A DNA stretch of 64,000 nucleotides from Deuterostichococcus epilithicus (lineage: Eukaryota > Chlorophyta > Trebouxiophyceae > Prasiolales > Stichococcaceae): the NCBI GenBank assembly GCA_033439295.1, contig JAVTLE010000016.1, positions 1,922,001 through 1,986,000 of the forward strand, given 5' to 3'. A program made the translations under genes and the position numbers. Shown one piece after another: positions 57,134-64,000 of the stretch (positions are counted from its first letter, which is position 1; each line of letters starts with the position of its first letter). Below the pieces are notes generated by a model, which ran no database searches, was not told the DNA's origin, and was given only the letters and a program-made list of their open reading frames with translations.

Positions 57134-58729
57134 GGCGCCGTGGCCGGCCGGTGGCGGCCGTCTGCAGCTCGCAGGTGCGCCGGCACAGCTGCAGTCTATC
57201 GTTTCCAGCCCTGCATCGCTGCTGTGTGGCTGCAGCTTTTCAGACGCTGACTGCAACACGGGAATGCGGGCAGGCGGCGGAGCTGCTGTCAGAGGGGCGC
57301 GCAAAGCATGACCGCGGCGACCGCATGGGCGCCGTCATGATGTACGAAAAGGCCCTGAAGAAGGTGCACTCCTGCATCTGGTCTGCAACCAACATGAAGA
57401 TACACTGCACCACCACTCGGGACTTCTGAACCTCCAATGTGACATCCGGTGTGCTGGACGGCCGTCGCTTCCACCGGAGATGCAGCAAGCATCCGCTTGC
57501 GTGAGGTTCCCAAACCGCCATGTGCACGCAGGACCCGAGCCTGCAGCAGCGGCAGGAGGCGCTGTACCACTCCACCTGCGCGCATGCCTTTGCGGGCGAC
57601 GTGGAGTTTGCACAGGTCACCCTCCGAGGTGGGTCGGGCATTGTCAATTCGGGAATTTGTTGGGAAGGCGCTGGCAGAACTCCAGCATCCGGACTCCAGC
57701 ATCCGGACGAGACATTCTGCCTGCCTGCCTGCACCTGCCTTTGTTCACAGGAGCCACATGCAGCGGAGTCTCAACACACAAGGAATATGCAATCTGACCG
57801 TGCAGATGCCATCCTGGCGGGGCTCGATTTCGAGGCAGCCATGCAGGACCCGACTATGGTGAAGCTGCAGGCCTCGCAGCAGGTGGGTTGAACGATTTGA
57901 GTCAGTTTGCATGCTGCACCAGCACACGCTGCCACGATGCTTATGGGATCCGGGGCGAGGGAATCGACCTCAGGCCTCCATCTCGGCGCATGCGAGCGTG
58001 TAAAACGCCCGCGGCAGAGGCATGGCGCCCAGCCGTGCTGGCAGCAGCGACCGATCTGAAGCATGCTCGCTGCTGCAGGTCATGATCCAGCTGCGCAAGT
58101 TCGCAGCAAAGGTGCAGAGGGGGCGGGGCCTGAAGCCAGAGGACGAGGAAGAGGTGCACCTCTGCGTTCCCTCTTCACCTTTGAGCATGCTACAGCAGCT
58201 AATGTAGACATGATACGTGACTGCCAGCTCGTGTGCTGCCTGTATTGCGACATCTGTGAGATTAGATGCTGACGCCTTGCAAGCAGGTGCCTAGCGTGCC
58301 ACGGGCGGCAGCAGGCGCGCAGCGCATGTCCCTCAACTCGGACGTGTCGCAGCTGCTGGGCACCGATATGACTGGCATCGACACCTCGGTGGGAGGTGCG
58401 CTTCTGGTTGTAGGCCCGAGCAATACCACAAGTCCGCCTTGGTGGCGTTGTAAGTAGGTTTCGGAGACTTTTTAAAAGCAGATGCGAACGCCACAAGGTT
58501 GCTCAGCAAGCGCTGCATGGAATCTGCATTGCGTGAAACTGCTATCGATGTCCTGCTGTGGTCAGCTAGCAACTGTGCTGACTTGATTCCGGCATCCCCC
58601 TGAAGGTGCCCTTTCTTTCAACATGCAGGCGTTATCAAGCGTGTGGCGGCGCTGCTGCTTATTTTGACACTGCTCGGCTTCATCCTTTTCTATGTAGGAT
58701 TCAAGTACACGTTTCCGGAGGCCGTTTGA
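57134..58729 (+). CDS. TPR-like protein with C-terminal membrane anchor, probably plastid-targeted (5' end unresolved)
   Basis: Exons in phase: 57134-57174 (RRGRPVAAVCSSQ, transit-peptide-like), 57274-57363 (AAELLSEGRAKHDRGDRMGA, VMMYEKALKK), 57532-57628 (QQRQEALYHSTCAHAFAGDV, EFAQVTLR), 57806-57882 (DAILAGLDFEAAMQDPTMVK), 58079-58153 (VMIQLRKFAAKVQRG), 58287-58395 (QRMSLNSDVSQLLGTDMTGI) and 58629-58729 (VAALLLILTLLGFILFYVGF, then KYTFPEAV-stop). The AAELLSEG...A...YEKALK and LYHSTCAHA..GD...A pairs are TPR-type helices, and the layout (short TPR region, acidic linker, one C-terminal membrane helix) resembles uncharacterised plant plastid TPR proteins. The ATG exon lies upstream of 57134 and was not identified. 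Function unknown. Confidence 0.72.
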
Positions 58730-58881
58730 TGCCTGCATTGGGCTGTAATCCATGTTTTCCATTATTCCCATCACTCCTCCACCTCCCGGCCACGCTTGAA
58801 CTCAGAGCGGTCCCGCACTGCACCACCGCATCACGGGCAGGATGAACACCGTAAGCTGAAGTTCGTTGACAAGCCGAAGTC

Positions 58882-60026
58882 CTAATGATCATTGATCCTG
58901 AGGAAGGCGTCCAGGGCGTTCTGCATTTGCCTGGCAGCTGGTGGACATCCAGGACCATTGGTGGGCTCGGGACACATGCATACACACAGCGATGTGCAGG
59001 CGCCACAACGCATGTCACCTTCGATGTCAAGGTCTGCTCTGCTGGCCAACTGCTGCGGCTGCATCGCATGCTTGCTCAGCCCGTCCGCCGTGACCTGCGG
59101 CAAGGCGGAACTTGAGGCATGCTTGTGACGTGCATCTGTAGGCCGCTGCACAACAGTAGCTGACGTACCAGGGACACGATGGGCCATGCGCTGCCTATGG
59201 GAAGCGCCTCGGCGCTCATGTCCCCGGCGTCCGCCGCCTGCATCATTGCCCTGGCCACCTGCAGCTGTCCAGGGTCCGGCGGCGCGGCATCCCTGCAGTT
59301 GATGGAGGAGACCATTTGCTTCCATGATAACTCTCGGCTGCTAGCACGCCACGCTTCCGGCGAGCGCAGCAGCCTCCGCTGTCAAGATCTGTTGGACTGA
59401 TGAGCTGCGCTATGCACAGCAGGCACTACGCAGAGCAGGTCGTTCGTGCTGCTGTGCTGGTGGCAAGAGGTCGGCGGATCCTTTTGCCTGCTGGTGGGTT
59501 GACATGTCAAGGTGTACACATGCAAGGACCGTTGCGGCAGTTGCGCGACCAACACGACTGACCTGCCGCTGCCAGTCTTTAGGGACATCATCCCGAAGTC
59601 CTTTGATGGGCCCAGCTCTTCGCGGTCATCGGCCCACTTAAGCTGCTCCTCGGACGATGTGCTGCTGCCTGCATGCACAGCAGCAGCAGTTGTTGACACG
59701 GCGCCACACATATGGGAAGTCCTGCGCGTTGTCATGCATGCAGCGTCTGCTGAAGCGGCTCTGCGAAGAAACATGCAGAAAGCAACACGCTTCTAAGAGG
59801 GCACAGCGGCAGCACACGCTGTGGATGGCGTCTAGAGTGGATGCAGGCACGGGTGCGTGTCCACGCAGCCTGTCAGCAGCAGCCTGCCTGTATCATCGTC
59901 GTCTGCCTCCTTGGTGCAGTACTTGGGCACGGGTGCTGGTTGGCCTGTTTCTGAGCGTGACAACAAGGCCTCAGAATCGGCGGGCCTCTCCCGCTTGGCC
60001 CTCCTGAACAACAAGCTCGACAACAT
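58882..60026 (-). CDS. Uncharacterised protein, 135 residues
   Basis: Not recognised. Four exons join in phase: 60026-59888 (MLSSLLFRRAKRERPADSEA, then KYCTKEADDDDTG), 59668-59563 (SSTSSEEQLKWADDREELGP, SKDFGMMSLKTGSG), 59292-59169 (QLQVARAMMQAADAGDMSAE, ALPIGSAWPIVS) and 58920-58882 (NALDAFLRINDH-stop). The first intron uses a GC donor (ACAG|GCAGGC). The basic, hydroxylated N-terminus could be an organelle-targeting sequence, the middle is acidic, and residues about 85-133 look helical. Its stop lies only about 150 bp from the stop of the converging TPR-like gene, so the 3' UTRs probably overlap. Confidence 0.62.
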
Positions 60027-60453
60027 TTGGCGAGTCCTGGGCTTGCCAGGGGTTCATCCAGGACGGGGCTGAGTCCCAGGGCGGCGAGTGCCTCTTGTGA
60101 CTCTGCTAAGTCGCAATCCAGAAAGGATCATTGAAGCTGAATGGTTGTGGTTTATTTTATCGAGCCAAATTCGGTGGAAACTCTGGCGGATCATCCAATG
60201 TTTGGTCATGAAAGCCCTGTGCCACAAGATTTGGAATCAGAACAGGTTGTCGGCTAGAGTCCGGTGTCTTGGAGTAGCTGTTGGGAAGTTGCAGGTGCAG
60301 GCAGGCGGTGCGACTTCAACCAAACTCGCGCACAACTCAGAGTGCGCGACATCCCAATTCACCGAACTCGACTTTAATAAGTTTTCAGAAGCTGCTTACC
60401 AGGCAAGCCTCTCTCTGCACGTCGTTGCGGAAAGACCTGCACGCCCAGCCAGC
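60027..60453. promoter_or_regulatory. Divergent promoter region (135-residue / 106-residue genes)
   Basis: About 430 bp between outward-pointing starts, a likely shared promoter by position. No element recognised. Confidence 0.42.
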
Positions 60454-61301
60454 ATGTCGACCGTCTCAGCGATCCTGAACGCCAAGGCACCCGCCAGCCT
60501 CGCAGCGTCCGTGCGCCCGACTGCGCGCCGGCCTGCTCGCTTCGTTGTCACCGCCGCGGGTGGTAGCCGTCAGGTGCGCGCGTCTCGAATCTGGATAAGC
60601 TCGATTGATCTGACCGGAAGCCGGTCAGCGCTTTTGCGTTGTTGCGAAGCAACGTCTCAGCATCACGCAGGTCGTTTGGCCTCAGCGTGTGCATTGTAAA
60701 CTATCGACAGCGTTGCTTGATGCCTCCTGCACCTTATGCACAGGAGCGAGTGTGCAGTGCGGTATTCCTCGCTTGAACCGACCGTTCACGCCGTGTTTCC
60801 CTGGCACTGCAGGATAAGAAGGCAGAGTACGTGAAGAAGCAGGCAAGCTTGCCCGCTCGCTACACCTCCCACTCTGCGTGCCGACCATCATTTGGAGGCT
60901 ACTTGTGTCGACTGAGCTGGCGCACTGGCCGCACAGTAGTGAAGGTACATCTTGACAACGTGCGTCAACGGGCGATGCTGAGGCTACGTTGCTGGATTTT
61001 GCAGGACGAGATGGAGGCTGTCAACCCGGGTGGCTCCGCCGGCGGCGAGAACACCCGCGACAAGAAGAAGGTGACATCCTCACAAGCTCAGTGCTCGCCT
61101 CACTACCCTGGACGTTCTCACATGCACAAACCAAGTGCTTGTCGGGAAGGCATGTGTCTCGCTTGCCATCAACCTGCCAGTGTTTCTGCATTGCAGGCCA
61201 CGGGCGCGTATGGCGCCACCAACATTGAGGAGAACTCCGATGATGGCCAGATCCAGAAGTCCGACCATGGCACGGACATGAACGTCAAGGGGGGCAAGTA
61301 A
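60454..61301 (+). CDS. Small plastid-type protein, 106 residues, function unknown
   Basis: Four exons in phase: 60454-60573, 60813-60842, 61005-61070 and 61197-61301 (TAA). The N-terminus MSTVSAILNAKAPASLAASV followed by RPTARRPARFVVTAAGG is a typical algal chloroplast transit peptide with a VTA-type cleavage area. The mature part is short and very polar: DKKAEYVKKQDEMEAVNPGG, SAGGENTRDKKK, NIEENSDDGQIQKSDHGTDM and a Gly/Lys end. There is no membrane helix. The second intron has a GC donor (CAG|GCAAGC); without it the frame would run on into unrelated sequence. I do not recognise the family. A small thylakoid- or stroma-associated polypeptide is a reasonable guess, no more. Confidence 0.7.
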
Positions 61302-61736
61302 ATTAGGGGCACAACACATTGTGGCTTTTAGAGACCTTGCGATGTGCTGCTGCTGCGGCTTGCAACTCCTATCTGAGGAGCAAATCAGATACATTGGAAT
61401 TTTTGAGCGAGACTGTCCTTCCTGGCAGCATTTTGGAGATTGGAGTGTGGTGCCGCATTCAGACGTTCAGCTCTGCATCATCTGTCACGTTGAGAACATT
61501 GAGAGCATTCAAGCTTCTCTTTCGTAATTTAACCAGTGCTATGGCTGCCTGCCGCTGTATCCAGCAAAATCTAACAGATGTTGGGATCAAATCCTCGAAA
61601 CTCATTCTCCTGGATCCCCTTTGACGAATATAACTTGTTGCCCTTTGATCTGAGCTGAGGTGCGTAACCCCCACATGGTGCTTCGGTCGAGTCATCTTGG
61701 GTTCTACTTGCCGTGTAAGTCCTTTGCTGCGACAAG
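61302..61736. other. Convergent intergenic region (plastid protein / RAD1)
   Basis: 3' UTRs of both flanking genes by position. No gene seen. Confidence 0.45.
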
Positions 61737-63887
61737 CTACTCTGACACATAGTCCTCCTCTGGAAGAATGGTAAACTGCACCACGCCTTTCCTCTCGAGC
61801 AGTCCCTACATGCCAACACAGTGATGAGTGTCGCACATATTTATGCGACCGCTTTGGAAACATTATTAACACCAGCGTATGCATCACACACCTGGGTTCC
61901 TTGTCCTGCCGTGTGCTGCGTCATGCCGCCGCCGCCCTGGATGCTGATCATGTGCATGACCTTCATCAGCCCCTGCGAGTCGATCATGACCTGCACCAAC
62001 AGCAGCCAGACTCCTTAACATTGCACTTGCAGACTTTCTGCCACTGCATGGCATCATTGCAGTATAAGCGAGAGGAGGCAAAGCTGCATGTGGCAGAGGC
62101 GACCACCACATCATGGACACTATGCCCACACCACCTGCTTCATTCTGAGCATAACCCACACATGACAGAATGAATGTATATCGGATGATGCACGCGCCTT
62201 TGTGGACACAGAGGAGGCGTCCTTGGCGTGGTTCGGGATGTTGCAGAAGGCGGCCCGCAGGTGGCGGTGCTTGTAGTAGCAGCTAACCTCGCCGCCGGCG
62301 CATGCAAAGCCGTGCGGATCGTCCCCGTCTTGCATCGGAAAGTCGATCTGGGCAGGAGGGAGCGCAGCACGGGGTCAGACCGCGCCAGTGGCACCGAGGA
62401 TTCCGCTGCGGGCCATTCAGATGGCAGCGTCGAGGCACCTGAGACGCCTGCCGCGGCTGAGGCACCCTCTGCCATCGGCTCTGCCCTCTCCCGTAGTCTC
62501 CAAGCCTCTCTACAATCATGCGCCATGGCAGATGGGTGGCACAGGCTTCATTCGACCGCAACACACTCGGTACCATCTCCCACACGGCGCATAGGTAAAG
62601 GTAAATCCTACACTCGCACCTCCAGTCCCCACCTCTGCCAACGCCCTCGGCGCGCATGACTACGGTGTGTGCACTGCAGAAGCTACAGAATGTAAATTCC
62701 GTCTATACTGACTCAAGGCCCCACCCACCTCCAGGTCGCTGGCGCCTATTGGCCTGGTGAGCCTCACGCAAACGGCACGGATTAGGTGGGACTGTGCTCC
62801 GCGGGGAAGAGCAAATTCCTGAAAACCCCACCTCTAGGGCGCCAGCGCCCTCGGCGCGCATGACCACGGCCCGCGGCGCCGCGCGCAGGCAAAGGCGCAC
62901 GTTGCCGCGCGACGCCTGGTGTCCCCCGGAGCAGGCCCACTCCAGATCGTCCACCGCCTCCTTCAGCAGCCCTCCTGCAGGATATGCAAAAAACAGCGGA
63001 TTGAAATGGTTGGGATGGGGCCGGACGGGCGCCTTGTGCCTCGTATGCTCCCCCTCAAGAGTAGCCCCACTCCATTCACCCACCGCCTCCTGCAGTAGCC
63101 CGCATGCAAACATGCTGGTGCCAAATCCGCCAGCGAAACGACAAGCTGACGGCATCTGACGGCTGTGTTGGCAGTAGCAGGAAGCCGGTGGTCCGGGCCT
63201 TCGCGGGCCGAAGGAGCGTGCATTCCATGCTGCAGCGCCAGGGTGCTGCCGATTGCCAGGAGCTTGCTTCGAGACCCATCACCTGACATGATGAAGAAGG
63301 CGGCGGGCTCCGGCCAGTGCCCGGCAGGCCGTGTCGCGAGTTTTGGGTTCAACCGGCTTGTTTGGGGACGCACCAGACATAATGACAGGGACGCACCCGA
63401 CATGATGAAGAAGGAGGCCGGCTCTTGCCAGAAGTCCAACAGGTCGCGCGGGATCTGCATCTCCGTGGTGTTGATGCGTGCCCAGGTGCACACGCTGCTG
63501 TCCGCGTCCTCCGTCATCCTGCGGCATGGCGACACATACCACTTCAGAGCGTGCCGCTCCCCAGGCTTCCTTCCTGCTCATGCACATCCCTGTCCGCGCA
63601 AGCCAGCAGCAGCCCGCAGGCACGCGCTCTGAGACCAGCTCCCGGCCAGCCGCCGGGCTGCCCGCCCTCGCCTGCACAGACCACACCCACCGGACCCCCG
63701 CACGGATTCTCAGGGAGAAGGTTGTTTTAGAGACGCACTCAAGGACCAGCTCCTGGTTGGGGCCTGGGTAGCGCATCTCCAGCTCCACACCCGGTGCACA
63801 GGCGAACACCTGCAGCGCGTCCAGCAGCAGCGCGAACTGCAGGCCGAAGGTCTGGCGGCCCGCGGGGCAGTCCACCGCCGAGAAGAG
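61737..63887 (-). CDS. RAD1: Checkpoint clamp protein RAD1 (9-1-1 complex), 5' truncated
   Basis: PCNA-like subunit of the Rad9-Rad1-Hus1 DNA-damage clamp, nuclear. The N-terminal exons lie beyond the window end. Visible exons, all in phase: 63887-63739 (LFSAVDCPAGRQTFGLQFAL, LLDALQVFA, GVELEMRYPGPNQELVLE), 63518-63397 (MTEDADSSVCTWARINTTEM, WQEPASFFIMSG), 62974-62832 (GLLKEAVDDLEWACSGGHQA, AAPRAVVMRAEGAGALE), 62347-62198 (IDFPMQDGDDPHGFACAGGE, YYKHRHLRAAFCNIPNHAKD), 61990-61892 (VMIDSQGLMKVMHMISIQ) and 61775-61737 (FTILPEEDYVSE-stop). The order F-x-LLDALQVF, clamp strands, 'KVMIDSQGLMKVMHMI' and acidic C-terminus matches RAD1. The intron after 62198 needs a GC donor (AAG|GCGCGT). Three exons have decayed partial copies in neighbouring introns. 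Confidence 0.92.
62622..62663 (-). repeat. Downstream partial copy of a RAD1 exon end
   Basis: Copy of the 3' end of the 62974-62832 exon with its donor: real VVMRAEGAGALE|GTGGGG, copy VVMRAEGVGRG then GTGGGG, in the intron just downstream in transcript order. Confidence 0.82.
63040..63102 (-). repeat. Upstream partial copy of a RAD1 exon start
   Basis: Copy of the start of the 62974 exon (real GLLKEAVDDLEWACSG, copy GLLQEAVGEWSGA), about 130 nt upstream in the preceding intron. Confidence 0.8.
63280..63325 (-). repeat. Downstream partial copy of the RAD1 'EPASFFIMSG' exon end
   Basis: Real exon end WQEPASFFIMSG with donor at 63397; the copy reads WPEPAAFFIMSG followed by GTGATG. A further short copy of the border itself (GACGCACC-GACAT-ATGA) lies between, near 63366-63400. 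Confidence 0.85.
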
Positions 63888-64000
63888 CTGCGAATGGGAG
63901 CAGGGCGCCATGAGCGCCGTCAGCCCCATGTTGGCAGCGAAAGTATGAAGGAGATGATGCAGTACAGTTGATGAAACAACAGCCAATCCGATCGCTGAGA

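Noticed and set aside
1-64000. Retrotransposon, virus-derived element or DNA transposon
   Set aside because: No reverse transcriptase, integrase, capsid or transposase motif and no long terminal repeats were noticed in either strand; the repeats seen are short and local.
1-64000. tRNA or rRNA genes
   Set aside because: I looked for cloverleaf signatures (GTTCGANNC with matching arms) and rRNA-like blocks by eye and found none convincing; a covariance search would be needed to exclude tRNAs.

Overview
The window looks like nuclear DNA of a chlorophyte green alga, probably trebouxiophyte-like. It is GC-rich and densely packed with genes on both strands. Almost every gene is cut into short exons by many small introns. 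The gene set is plant/algal: an RRA-type (GT77) arabinosyltransferase, a UDP-glucuronate 4-epimerase, a plant-type universal stress protein, and small proteins with plastid transit-like N-termini. I see no prokaryotic operons, CRISPR arrays, rRNA, or intact or fossil viral or retroviral elements. All exon models below were made by eye from frame, GT-AG or GC-AG borders and family motifs, so single borders may be off.

Layout. 1-3008 (+): 5'-truncated tRNA-dihydrouridine synthase. 3383-8131 (-): two RRM modules and a Gly/Pro-rich linker, either one long RNA-binding protein gene or two neighbours. 8611-14218 (+): MPP10, a U3 snoRNP protein. 14686-17036 (+): AIR/ZCCHC7-like zinc-knuckle protein. 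17533-20056 (+): RRA-like arabinosyltransferase. 20874-26553 (+): protein with two HMG boxes. 27441-30032 (+): secreted AA15-type copper polysaccharide monooxygenase with ShKT and CBM1-like modules. 30708-36522 (-): MFS transporter of the phosphate type. 36874-37977 (+): small Ala/Arg-rich hypothetical. 38650-40640 (-): unrecognised gene. 40928-41889 (-): coiled-coil hypothetical. 42699-47027 (-): SVOP/SV2-like MFS transporter. 47498-49807 (+): ribosomal protein L9 (uL6). 50258-51516 (-): universal stress protein. 52173-56369 (-): Golgi-type UDP-glucuronate 4-epimerase. 57134-58729 (+): TPR-like, tail-anchored protein. 58882-60026 (-): 135-residue hypothetical. 60454-61301 (+): 106-residue plastid-type protein. 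61737 to the window end (-): checkpoint clamp protein RAD1, 5' end outside.

Functional themes. RNA and ribosome biology is well represented (Dus, RRM proteins, MPP10, AIR-like, RPL9). A second theme is carbohydrate and cell-wall chemistry (RRA arabinosyltransferase, UDP-glucuronate 4-epimerase, AA15 monooxygenase). There are also two MFS transporters, chromatin (HMG) and genome maintenance (RAD1).

Two genome-level patterns stand out. First, several genes carry partial, decayed tandem copies of exon edges, with the splice site included, in the adjoining intron (MPP10, the phosphate-type MFS gene, RAD1). In MPP10 the copied acceptor lies 129 nt upstream in an open frame. Second, at least nine introns need a GC-AG rather than GT-AG border to keep a conserved protein in frame. 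A perfect 28-bp hairpin inside an RPL9 intron is the clearest non-coding structure.
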